Both the position numbers and the translations under genes were made by a program. From contig JAMCRR010000148.1 of NCBI GenBank assembly GCA_023381565.1, forward strand, positions 1-46,131: a stretch of DNA of 46,131 nucleotides, read 5' to 3'. Position 1 is the stretch's first letter. Each line of letters begins with the position of its first letter. Of the stretch, positions 34,160 to 42,724 are shown in pieces. The notes below the pieces were generated by a model. It did no database searches, was not told the origin of the DNA, and saw nothing but the letters and a program-made list of their open reading frames with translations. The DNA is from Chloroflexota bacterium (GTDB lineage Bacteria > Chloroflexota > Anaerolineae > Anaerolineales > Anaerolineaceae).

Positions 34160-34205
34160 CTCTTAATCAGTGGGTTCAGGGTTCAAGTCCCTGGTGGATC
34201 ACCTA
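34160..34205 (+). repeat. Right attachment site: tRNA-Lys 3' copy
   Basis: These 46 bases are identical to 254-299, the anticodon loop to 3' end of tRNA-Lys. The 5' half of a tRNA is not present upstream (AGGCGCAGGGGGC instead). It marks the right end of the island whose left end is in tRNA-Lys and at the same time the left end of an older element, since an integrase relic follows it. Confidence 0.88.
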
Positions 34206-34307
34206 AATGTGGTGGTTTTCAATTCAATGACCCCCACCCCTGGCGGACGGGCCCGATTAATTTATGGGTTCGTCCGTTTTGTCTGCAACCGCGTGCAACG
34301 GGTGATA

Positions 34308-34543
34308 TCAGCGAATTTCTTCTTCCCGGATGGCTTTTAGGGCTGGTTTAAAGCTGCATAGAATTTCCACTGCGCCAGCACTCTTCGTCCATGATCCGCG
34401 CCGCTTCCTCTTGCATTTCGTTGATCAGGTGACCGTAGATATCCAGGGTAATGCTGAGTTTGGCGTGACCCAGACACTTAGAGGCGACGATTACCGGCCC
34501 GCCGTGGTTCAGCATTAAGGATGCTGCCGTGTGCCTTAGATCA
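34308..34543 (-). pseudogene. 3' relic of a second tRNA-Lys integrase
   Basis: The sequence from the att copy to 34543 parallels 254-645 closely, including the terminator hairpin (about 34242-34280). In it, the C-terminal part of an integrase almost identical to that at 400-1584 can be read on the minus strand: the box around DLRHTAASLMLNHG, LGHAK and LDIYGHLINEMQEEAARIMD. It has small indels near 34345-34385 and is cut at 34543, where similarity ends abruptly. It is the remnant of an earlier element inserted at the same tRNA. Confidence 0.85.
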
Positions 34544-34637
34544 CGAACTGGTGAGAATGATACCCGGAAGGATAACAGAATTGACGCATCCGAGGCTGGC
34601 GCAGTATAGGCCGAATAGTGACAAGAACCGAGTATTC

Positions 34638-34682
34638 CTTCGAATCAGCAGGTTCCAGGTTCAATTCCCACCGGGGGCGCCA
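34638..34682 (+). other. 3'-half relic of a tRNA-Arg (UCG)-like gene
   Basis: CTTCGAA (34638-34644) has the form of an anticodon loop with TCG. A T-arm-like GGTTCAATTCC and the end CCGGGGGCGCCA (34671-34682), as in tRNA-Arg acceptor arms with encoded CCA, follow. No matching 5' half (GCCCCCG) lies upstream and stems are damaged. It is probably an old att copy from another element that used tRNA-Arg, not a functional tRNA. Confidence 0.5.
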
Positions 34683-34703
34683 GATGAAATTAGCGGTTTT
34701 GAA

Positions 34704-34922
34704 TCAGGGGATCCAAAATAGCAAGGCTGCCACCATCGAGGTCAATATTCTTCGGGTCAGCAACCGGGGACCATGGGTTGGTTTGCGATCTGGAAATCTG
34801 GGGGTTTCTGTAGAAAGGCGGTATGCCATCGCCTGTTTGACGATCTCTGCTTTCTTTGCCTCCCGTAAATCTGCCTCATGACGCTGAAGACTTAACCTTT
34901 CAAGAATTAGCCAATTGTTCAC
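34704..34922 (-). CDS. Small protein with charged helix and hydrophobic C-terminus
   Basis: This 72-aa frame starts at GTG 34922 with AGGAGG 6 bases upstream. The first half (ILERLSLQRHEADLREAKKAE) is an amphipathic, charged helix. I recall small Chloroflexota proteins with a similar start that are often membrane-associated. The last residues (LTSMVAALLFWIP) are hydrophobic. A palindromic operator-promoter region lies about 200 bases upstream on the same strand. Function is unknown, and it may be a relic of a longer gene. Confidence 0.5.
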   Translation of the reverse strand: MNNWLILERLSLQRHEADLREAKKAEIVKQAMAYRLSTETPRFPDRKPTHGPRLLTRRILTSMVAALLFWIP

Positions 34923-35123
34923 GACGAGCCTCCTGGCAATCTATATAATCCACCCTGTTGTTCTGCACTAAGGGCTGGAAGTTTTGAATAGGTCGAAACA
35001 AATTGTCCGGGGTAAGCTTCTATATTTTAGCCAATGCTGACAGCGATATTCCCCTTGAGTTATCTGAATTCGCCGTTTCCCTTAACACGTCTAAGTTAAT
35101 TCCCCGTTGCTTCTATGCTATAG

Positions 35124-35141
35124 ACTAACACGCGTTAGTCA
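35124..35141 (-). promoter_or_regulatory. TetR-type palindromic operator overlapping a promoter
   Basis: GACTAAC (35124-35130) and GTTAGTC (35135-35141) form an inverted repeat around ACGC, the form of many TetR-family operators. On the minus strand it includes TTGACT as a -35-like hexamer, with TATAGCATA downstream as a loose -10. The only gene it could drive is the small one at 34704-34922. No tetR gene is present in the window. Confidence 0.45.
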
Positions 35142-35182
35142 AGCGTTAATTAATCGCGAATATTAGAGAATACTAATCTAAT

Positions 35183-38100
35183 TTATATGGATTTGATAAT
35201 CTTGCGAGCGGCTATGAAATCGGGCAAGTCAAGACCTTCTTGAAATCCGTCATAAATCGGCTCCAGGAATTGGAACGCTTGCTGACTTTTATCCTGCATG
35301 CACCATAAATGGGAAAGGCGTACAGCTGCGCGCAGCTCGAACATCCTGGCCCCCTGGCTTTGTGCAACCTGCAATGCTCGCTGGAACTCCTTTTCTGCCC
35401 CAGCTTCATCGTCACGCCGGAGATACAACTCGCCCAATCGTCGGTGCAGCTCAGCTTCGCACCAACACTCGCCGGTTCGATCCAGTTTCGCTAACGTACC
35501 ACCTAACAAAGATATGGATTGATCAACTTCCCCGGCTTTACCCGCCTGTTCGGCCAGCAAGGATATGAAAAATGCCTGCAAAAGCTCGAATCCAAAGGAT
35601 TGAAGTTCTTTCAACCCTTCCCGGATCATTCCAATCCCAAGATTGAGCTCATCTAACTCGGCGGTAGCCCATCCTTGCATGATGATCCCAAACGGGTGCC
35701 ATTGCGCCAATTGGAACTTATGAGAAAGGTCTACCAGAGCTTTAGCCTTATTTTCAGCATCAGCGAATCTCCCGAGGTCGTTATAGAGTAGCGCATCCCA
35801 GAACATAGCGTAACCCAGGCTATGAGGGTGACCCAATTTTTCTCCATAATCCATCGCCTCCTGGCTGATCTGTATAGCTTGGGCCGGATATCCCAGGCAA
35901 TCCAAATCGAAACCTAATCGAGACATACAAGTCAGCCTGGCGTCTTGTGTGTATAGCTGAATATGAGTCTGTGATTGCTCGGGCTGGTAGAGGCGGATTG
36001 CTTCTGCCAGATGCACGCGGGATTGCTCGAATGCTCCAAACCAGAATAAAGCTACGCCAATGATAAAATGAGCTTCTACCTCGAGCAGCGTGTTTGATTG
36101 TTGTTTTGATTGGTTGAGCAGTTGGGCGCCAAACCCCAGGGATTGGACGAACTTCGTTCGAGCATTATATGCAAGAGCTAACGCATGCAATACCATGGAA
36201 CTGTTGGCAGGTCCCAGCCTCTGGGAGAGAGCTTGCGCCAGATAATAAGCATGAATGGTTTCTCGAGCATTGTAACTCTTGATACTATCTAAATTAACAT
36301 CCAAAGCTTTTTGCAGGTCGATTTCCAGGCGAGTATGTTTCGGTACCTCGATTTGCGCATCCAAGATTTTCAGAGCTTTCTCCATCAGCCGGAAAGCCTC
36401 TCTGTTCGCGCCTAATCGTTGCACGACCGTCGCCGCCCGGTGATAGTAAGTGATCGCTTTCTCTGCCACGCCGGCGCGCTCGTAATGAACGGCTAACTGC
36501 CCGCTTACCGTATCTAAATCTGTGGCATGTAATTTTTCCAATGCTTGGGCAATCCGGCTGTGTATCAGTGGCCGTCTGGGAGGGCTGATTTCTGCATAGG
36601 CCACATCGCGGATTTTGTCGTGGCTGAAGTCGAAGGTATTATCCCCTTGCTCACAAATAATCCGGCGCTGCCACAATTCCTCCACGGAATGCCCCAGATT
36701 GTCATCATTGATGCCACTGGCTTCTGCTAAAAGCGGGAAGGTAAACGCCCGTCCGGCAGCAGCTGCAAACGTGACGAGCTCACGGGCAGGCGGGGATAGG
36801 GATGCGATGCGTGAGGCGATGATCGCGCGCATTTTCGGCAGCAGCCTTTCTGGATCATCCCTTGGGATGCCATTAGAATTTTCATCCCCCAATAAGGTGC
36901 CACTTCCCAACTCCTCCAAACGAAATCCTGAACGGACCGCTTCCAGGATAAAAAGAGGATTTCCCTCCGTCTCCTGATACAGGGCCAAGGACACGTCAGG
37001 ATTCACGCCCAATCCCAAGGTTTGACCGGCCAACTGGGAGGTTTCAGATGCATCTAATGGCGGGATGGAAATTTCGGTCGCAAGACCATTTCGCCGTAAA
37101 TCAGCAAGCAAACCCGATAAAGGCTTGTTTGATACTATGTCTTCAACCCGGGCGGTTCCTACGAGGAGAATTTGCGCTTTTAGGATCGCGCGGAGGAAAT
37201 AATGCAGCCATTCCAGTGTATCCGGATCGCACCATTGCAGATCGTCGATCACCAGTAGAAGCGGTTGTCGAGCACCCAGGATCCCCTGCGCCAGAGCCTG
37301 GAAAAATTTCTGGCGTTGCCAAAACTCGACCAGAGGTTCTGGAGGCAAAAGATCCGGCGTTTCAGTCAATAGTTCTGGCAAGAGCCGGCTGAGTTCGGTG
37401 CGCCATACTTTTTCCAGGCGGGAGATTGCTTTTTTACAGGCATCGCTCCTCAACCAATCGACAATTGGGTCAAACGCCAGCCAGCCTTCTGCAGCATAGG
37501 CGCGTGTTTTTGCTGTGCTGATTCCCTGCTTGGCTGCCCAGTCGAGCAGCTCTTCACACAGACGAGTCTTCCCGATGCCTGCCTCTCCGATAAGGAGAAG
37601 GAAATGAGGGTCGCCAGCCGCAGCGCGAGACCATACAGCCAGAATCTGAGCCCAGATGTCTCTCCTCCCTACCAGTGGAAGGACCAGCATCGGGTCTTGC
37701 GGATGCTCGAACCCCTGTGGGTTTTCCCCCAACAATAGATCGTAGACCTGTCGGGTGGCCGGTTCGGGTCCGACCCCTAACTCACGTTTGAGGACTTCTA
37801 CGCAAGTTTGGTAGGTTCGTAGCGCATTGGCTCGATCTTTGTTGAGCGCGAATAGCCGTATAAGCAACCGATACCCACTCTCATAGAGTGGGTCAAAGCG
37901 GATCAATTGCTGGGCAAACCGGATGGCTGCTGGATAGTCCCGCTGCCCCTCCAAAAGGAGGATGATTCGCTCGTGGGCAGCCACACTCATCAGGTGTAAC
38001 CGTTCCCTCTCCGGCAAGATCCAATTATCATAGCAGGAGGGGAGCAGCTCTTTTCGGTAAAGGGTCAAGGCATGTTCAAACTCCGAGAGCAGAGCTCTCT

Positions 38101-38491
38101 GATTTCCTGATTTCTCAGCGACATCCGCGGCTTTCAGGGCTTGCTCAAATTCAGCAACATCCAGAGTGAAGGGTGAATCCAGACGCCAGAATACCTCCAT
38201 AGCATCAGTTTCGAGGAAACTATTTTTGTTGGGGAGTGCCTGACGAATTTGAAACAACGCCTGGCGCAGGTTGTTTCTGGCATGATTCTCTGGCAAATCT
38301 GGCCAGAATGTGAAAGCCAGATATTGCCGAGGTTGTGGAATGCCACGATGCAATAAAAGATAGGCTAGCAAGGCTTGCAAACGTGGAGACGCAATGCCAG
38401 TATATGCCTCTCCGCCATAAGTGAGGTGAAAATCGCCCAACAGCTGGATGCGGAGAATAGGTTGGGTTTCAGCAATTGTTCCCGAGTTCAT
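35183..38491 (-). CDS. SARP/AfsR-like regulator: BTAD, AAA ATPase and TPR
   Basis: This 1102-aa protein starts with an OmpR-type winged helix (LRIQLLGDFHLTYGGEAYTG, then NHARNNLRQALFQIRQALP). A bacterial transcriptional activation domain follows to about residue 250 (ELLPSCYDNWILPERERLHL). Residues 270-600 are a STAND-like AAA module: LPLVGRRD, Walker A LIGEAGIGKTRL and Walker B LLLVIDDLQWCDPDTLEWL. The C-terminal 500 residues are helical TPR-type repeats. It should act as an ATP-dependent, ligand-gated activator in the cytoplasm. It is divergent from the broken ABC genes at 38802, with a palindrome between them (38721-38740), so it may have regulated them. The ORF is intact although its neighbours are decayed. 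Confidence 0.92.
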   Translation of the reverse strand: MNSGTIAETQPILRIQLLGDFHLTYGGEAYTGIASPRLQALLAYLLLHRGIPQPRQYLAFTFWPDLPENHARNNLRQALFQIRQALPNKNSFLETDAMEVFWRLDSPFTLDVAEFEQALKAADVAEKSGNQRALLSEFEHALTLYRKELLPSCYDNWILPERERLHLMSVAAHERIILLLEGQRDYPAAIRFAQQLIRFDPLYESGYRLLIRLFALNKDRANALRTYQTCVEVLKRELGVGPEPATRQVYDLLLGENPQGFEHPQDPMLVLPLVGRRDIWAQILAVWSRAAAGDPHFLLLIGEAGIGKTRLCEELLDWAAKQGISTAKTRAYAAEGWLAFDPIVDWLRSDACKKAISRLEKVWRTELSRLLPELLTETPDLLPPEPLVEFWQRQKFFQALAQGILGARQPLLLVIDDLQWCDPDTLEWLHYFLRAILKAQILLVGTARVEDIVSNKPLSGLLADLRRNGLATEISIPPLDASETSQLAGQTLGLGVNPDVSLALYQETEGNPLFILEAVRSGFRLEELGSGTLLGDENSNGIPRDDPERLLPKMRAIIASRIASLSPPARELVTFAAAAGRAFTFPLLAEASGINDDNLGHSVEELWQRRIICEQGDNTFDFSHDKIRDVAYAEISPPRRPLIHSRIAQALEKLHATDLDTVSGQLAVHYERAGVAEKAITYYHRAATVVQRLGANREAFRLMEKALKILDAQIEVPKHTRLEIDLQKALDVNLDSIKSYNARETIHAYYLAQALSQRLGPANSSMVLHALALAYNARTKFVQSLGFGAQLLNQSKQQSNTLLEVEAHFIIGVALFWFGAFEQSRVHLAEAIRLYQPEQSQTHIQLYTQDARLTCMSRLGFDLDCLGYPAQAIQISQEAMDYGEKLGHPHSLGYAMFWDALLYNDLGRFADAENKAKALVDLSHKFQLAQWHPFGIIMQGWATAELDELNLGIGMIREGLKELQSFGFELLQAFFISLLAEQAGKAGEVDQSISLLGGTLAKLDRTGECWCEAELHRRLGELYLRRDDEAGAEKEFQRALQVAQSQGARMFELRAAVRLSHLWCMQDKSQQAFQFLEPIYDGFQEGLDLPDFIAARKIIKSI

Positions 38492-38720
38492 TCACCGTTG
38501 ATTCCTTTAATAAGTGGAATCTACAAGTTTATTGCCGCTATTTGTAATAAAAATTTCATTTCCTGGATTTATTTTACCTTATTTGATTTGTTTTACAAGT
38601 GGAGAAGCCACAAAGCGCTCCCTCCTTTGACAATCCCCTGTCTGGCTTTTTAAGAATCTTCCAAAATCGGTCCTTTTATCACGGTGAATCCCATCTTGCC
38701 CATTGTCTTTCCCTTCCTTA

Positions 38721-38740
38721 TATAGGATAATAATCCTATA
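38721..38740. promoter_or_regulatory. Perfect palindrome upstream of the ABC genes
   Basis: TATAGGAT and ATCCTATA flank AATA to give a 20-bp perfect palindrome, 61 bases before the ABC ATPase start. It is suitable as an operator for a dimeric repressor (for example PadR, TetR or metal-regulator type). No cognate gene is identifiable. The rest of 38492-38801 is AT-rich and holds no gene. Confidence 0.45.
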
Positions 38741-38801
38741 ATTGATCATCTATTTCACCTTGAGCATTCGGGGTTTTAGCTTATAGGTAGGCAATTCAAC
38801 G

Positions 38802-39796
38802 ATGAATGGCATAATACGAGAAACACAGGAGGAAAAAGAGACCGCCATCCTTGCCGAGGGGCTCACCAAACAATTCCAGGAGAGCTACGCAGTCCAAAAT
38901 ATTTCTTTCGAAATTCCTAGGGGGCAATCTTCGGATTCATTGGCCCGAGTGGGAGTGGGAAAACCACGACGATCCGGCTATTGACCGGGTTGTATGAACC
39001 CACATCTGGGCGAGCTATGGTTTTAGGCCAGAACCCCAGGCGGTTCACCCCTTCTAATCGCGAAAAATTGGGATATATGCCCCAGTTGTTTGCCCTCTTC
39101 CCCGACTTGAGCGTTTGGGAAAATATGAATTTTGCCGCCTCGTTATATGGGAAGAGTCCCTTTGGGAGGAAGAAGCGCATCCTCCAAACTCTCGAGTTCG
39201 TCGAATTGAGGCAGCATGCCGGGAAGCTTGCCCGAAACCTCTCGGGAGGGATGCAGCATCGTTTGAGCCTGGCGGCGACCCTCGTCCATGACCCAGAACT
39301 GGTGTTTTTGGACGAGCCAATGGCGGGGATCGATCCTGTGTTACGCCAGAAATTATGGCTCAAATTTAAAGATCTTCAAAAACAAGGCCGGACGCTTTTC
39401 GTGACCACCCAATACGTTGGCGAGGCGGTGAACTGCGATTTTATCGGCGTTCTGGTGGAAGGCAATCTGATCGCCGTGGATACACCTCAAGGGCTGCGTT
39501 ACCACACCCTTGGAGGGGAGATCGTGGAGCTCAGGACTGAACAGCCGGTGAACTACGAACAAATGCTGCGGATACAAAATTTAGATTTCATCCGAGGGAA
39601 AGTGAATTACTTGGGTGAAAATACCCTGCGCATGACGGTCGACAATGCCAGCTCGTCATTTCCAAAACTAATCGAATTATGTGTTGAGAACGGTATTAAG
39701 GTGGTGTCCATCCAGGAATACGTGCCACCTTTTGACGAAGTCTACGTCTATTTGGTACAGCAATCGAACGAACAGGAAAACGACCGCCATGCGTAG
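38802..39796 (+). pseudogene. ABC transporter ATPase, frameshifted
   Basis: The first 42 codons read ILAEGLTKQFQESYAVQNIS to IPRGQ. A missing base near 38927 then shifts the frame, and the protein continues in another frame as IFGFIGPSGSGKTTTIRLLT (Walker A) and LYEPTSGRAMVLG. LSGGMQHRLSLAATL (signature) and LVFLDEPMAGIDP (Walker B) follow, up to a stop at 39796. With the base restored it would be a normal ABC-2 type ATPase of about 330 aa. It overlaps the permease gene by 8 bases. As the permease also has stop codons, this is probably real decay and not a sequencing error. Confidence 0.8.
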
Positions 39797-41327
39797 CCTT
39801 TTCCACTCTATCATCCGTACGTCCGCTTTCTTCCGTAAAGAGATTGTCGAGGTGCTTCGCCAACCCCGCTTGATCATAACCCTTGTCCTGGGCCCTTTCA
39901 TCATCTTGCTCCTCTATGCCGTTGGATACAATAACCAGCCCCCCGTGGTGCGCGCCCTTTTTGTGGCCGACCCAACGAATCCGTTGGCGCCTCATATCCA
40001 AAGTTATGCCAGTGCTTTAGGATCGCAATTGATCTATGCAGGGATGACTCCCGATCAAGGCCAGGCGATGGCTGAGCTCCAACAAGGAAATGTGGATGTC
40101 GTCGTCGTGGTCCCGTCGCATGCCTACCAGACGATTAACGACAACCACCAGGCGGTTTTCATTATCTATGATCGCTAGACCGATCCGAACCAGGCCAGCT
40201 ATATCAATTATTTGATGACCACTTACATAAATGAAATCAACCAACGCGTCTTAACCCTTCTCGTACAGCAGGGACAAAGCCAATCCAATCCCCTTCAGCA
40301 AAATATCCAACAAGCGCATACCAATATCCGCTTGATGTGAAGCGCTCTCCAGGCTGGGAACGTTCCAGCCGCCAATCAAGCCCACCAAAAGTTGGCGGCA
40401 AATATCGACGTAATTGCCCTGGCGATAGGAAGCAGCGCTATTCCCATCACAGGTTTTCAGCCCTATGGCACATCCAGCGTAAACAGTAGCTCCGATCAGA
40501 GCGTACCGAGCTTGTTGTCTGACCTGCAGAGTAATTCCCAGAACACCAGCTCGATCCCGAGCAACCAGCCCGATTACAATTCACAAATCGCACGTCTCAA
40601 TAAAATGGATGCTGATCTGATCCAGCTCAACAACCATTTGAACGTTTTCCAGAGGATCTCTCCATCCGTTCTGGTCGATCCTTTCACTGCTGTAACTTAC
40701 GACACCCTCCCCCAGAAGATCACCCCGCTGGATTTCTTCACCCCAGACGTGATTGCGCTGCTTTTACAGCACGTAGCCATCACGATCGCTGCGCTTTCTA
40801 TTATCCGCGAGAGCCGGTTCGGTGCCATGGAGCTTTTCCGTATTTCCCCAATCTCATCAATGGAGACGATCCTGGGCAAATATATCAGCTATATCGTCTT
40901 TGGCGTTATTATCGGAACGATAATAACCCTTTTGGTTTACTTTGGATTGCATACTCCCATGTTAGGAAGCTGGATCGATTATGCGCTGGTGAGTCTGGCA
41001 GTCATTTTCACCTCTCTTGGGATCGGTTTTGTTATATCGTTGATCTCCCAAACCGAAAGTCAGGCGGTCCAATTTGCTATGATTACGCTGTTGTTGAGTG
41101 TATTTTTCAGCGGCTTTTTTATCAACCTGATTTATTTTTACCCACCGATCAAGATCGTCTCTTATCTTCTCCCTGTAACCTATGCAATCAGCCTCCTCCA
41201 GGGGGTGATGTTGCGCGGCGAAACCATGAACCCATTTTTAATTGCCGGGCTGACCGCTTACGGGATCATCTTGTTCGTTGCTTCCTGGTGGTTGATGCGG
41301 CGAAAGATGATCCGAAGTATGTCATAA
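39789..41327 (+). pseudogene. ABC-2 type permease with two nonsense codons
   Basis: One frame runs from ATG 39789 to 41327 with a TAG at 40176-40178 and a TGA at 40338-40340. The first part has a TM segment (IITLVLGPFIILLLYAVGYN) and an extracellular region (VRALFVADPTNPLAPHIQS). After both stops it goes on through LAANIDVIALAIG to five more TM segments (VIALLLQHVAITIAALSII, ISYIVFGVIIGTIITLLVYF, and others up to GIILFVASWWLMRRKM). It would export a drug or lipid with the ATPase before it. Both genes are broken, so the transporter is dead unless stop codons are read through. Confidence 0.82.
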
Positions 41328-41401
41328 ACCGGCTGCCAGGCTGGCGGCGTAGGCTGCTCCGAAAAAGGGAGCATATTCCAATTAGCGCAGATCAATAGCC
41401 G

Positions 41402-41695
41402 ATTAAGCACATCCTGGTCCTCAGGATGGAAAATCGTTCCTACGACCACAGGTTCGGTTATCTCCCAAACGGCCACGGACTGAAGGGGGAAGAATATAAC
41501 CTGGTCGACCCGATGGACCCCAATTCCTAGAAGGTCGATGCGAGCAATACATCCGGCTACGTCACCGCGACGAACCCATCTCACGACGTTCTCGACGTCG
41601 AGAAACAATTATTTGGAGAGGTATGACGGATCGTTCATGCGGCGCCGATGAACGGTTTTGTCAAAATCCAGGTTGAAATGGCCAAGGGCAATTGA
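41402..41695 (+). pseudogene. Phospholipase C/phosphoesterase-family gene fragment
   Basis: The frame reads IKHILVLRMENRSYDHRFGY, then LPNGHGLKGEEYNLVDPMDP, a TAG, TSGYVTATNPSHDVLDVEKQ and a TGA, and ends KIQVEMAKGN with TGA. Bacterial phospholipase C-type phosphoesterases start similarly (a metal-binding MMENRSFDH motif, then GL-G, DP, DPxHD). Two internal stops, and the absence of the remaining 400 or so residues, show it is a fragment. It follows the dead permease, in the same direction. Confidence 0.7.
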
Positions 41696-41703
41696 GTATG
41701 GGT

Positions 41704-42723
41704 TTACTCACTCACGATCCACAACCAGGCATCGTTGAAGTTACACGTTGTTTTCCCGGACTCACTGGCAGCAATCATGGCCAGAAAACCATCCCGAAAG
41801 ACCGCCCTGGTTTTCTGGTAATTTGACAACGCTTGCTGGTAGCTGCTCTGCAGCTGTTTGACAACCTGATCGTATTGGGCCAGTTGGTCCTTGTAATTAT
41901 TCATCGCAGCCACATTCGATGTATCCAATGGTTTTTGCGGTGCTGCAGGCAACCTCAGATCGGGAGGGGGCTGAGTTGTATCGATCTCCCCGATCATTAC
42001 CCCATTGGTATAAATTCTGATGATATCTCCCCGCGCGACGACAGCCAGCCGGTTGGTTGTATCGTTTTGCCATTGGAAGGTCTTATCGTTATCTTTCGGG
42101 TAAAACACCTGGACGTTTGCCGGGTCACCCTCATAAACTGCGGTAAAAGCTGCATACCCGGTAGCAAAACGCGTCAAAAGTACGAGGTACTGGTTGGGTT
42201 TATTCTTGTCCGCATTAGAGCGAAACATAAAGCCGCAGCCAGACGTCCCATATTGGGTATTCCAATTGATGTCCGCTGCCAGGACAAAATCGCCGGCAGT
42301 GACTTGCATGTAATCATTGGCATATGCATACTGCTGGTACCCGGTGACTTCTACTGTAACCGGTTTGTGCAACCAGGCAGCATACCCCTTCGCCGGATCA
42401 ACACCATAGAGCGGAAGCTCGGCCACCACGGGCGCAACTACCGTTTGTGTAGCTGAAAAAGAGGCGCTGTGTGAAGCAGCATAGGCAGTTTGGGTCACCG
42501 AGTAAGATTGGCGCAGTTGGGTTGCCTCGGCTACGGCGGTCTCCAGGTTGCCACCCGATGAGCTTTTATTACTGGCGCGGGCGGTTGCCGTTCCGGCCAC
42601 AGACGCGCTCAGCCCGGTCAGCTCGATATTCGGCTGAGCTTTCCCCGGGAGCAGGCTGCTGCAACCCACCAGGCTCAAGATCATCATCAAGCAAAACCCA
42701 GGGGCCCATTTGTGATGATTCAT
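41704..42723 (-). CDS. Lipoprotein partner of the FHA-ABC transporter
   Basis: This 339-aa protein has a lipoprotein signal: hydrophobic FCLMMILSLVG and lipobox LVGC near residue 21. A Ser/Ala/Thr-rich linker follows, then a beta-rich domain (VEVTGYQQYAYANDYMQVTAG, CGFMFRSNADKNKPNQYLVLL, VARGDIIRIYTNGVMIGEID) of concanavalin-like type. The C-terminal region PAAPQKPLDTSNVAAMNNYK and QYDQVVKQLQSSYQQALSNY is proline-rich, then coiled coil. A similar Pro-rich plus Tyr/Gln coil is found in the extracytoplasmic part of the transporter encoded just upstream. Its ATG is one base after the transporter stop (TAGgATG), so they are translated together. It probably binds ligand outside the membrane. Confidence 0.82.
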   Translation of the reverse strand: MNHHKWAPGFCLMMILSLVGCSSLLPGKAQPNIELTGLSASVAGTATARASNKSSSGGNLETAVAEATQLRQSYSVTQTAYAASHSASFSATQTVVAPVVAELPLYGVDPAKGYAAWLHKPVTVEVTGYQQYAYANDYMQVTAGDFVLAADINWNTQYGTSGCGFMFRSNADKNKPNQYLVLLTRFATGYAAFTAVYEGDPANVQVFYPKDNDKTFQWQNDTTNRLAVVARGDIIRIYTNGVMIGEIDTTQPPPDLRLPAAPQKPLDTSNVAAMNNYKDQLAQYDQVVKQLQSSYQQALSNYQKTRAVFRDGFLAMIAASESGKTTCNFNDAWLWIVSE

Positions 42724-42724
42724 C

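Noticed and set aside
34618-34881. An 87-codon plus-strand frame
   Set aside because: It runs across the tRNA-Arg relic and is antisense to the better supported 72-aa frame with an AGGAGG site.
41589-41604. TTCTCGACGTCGAGAA, a perfect palindrome like those in the 30616 and 33843 arrays
   Set aside because: It lies within codons of the phospholipase C-like relic (DVLDVEKQ) and lacks the GTGAA-CTATTT spacer that defines the array unit. It is probably chance.
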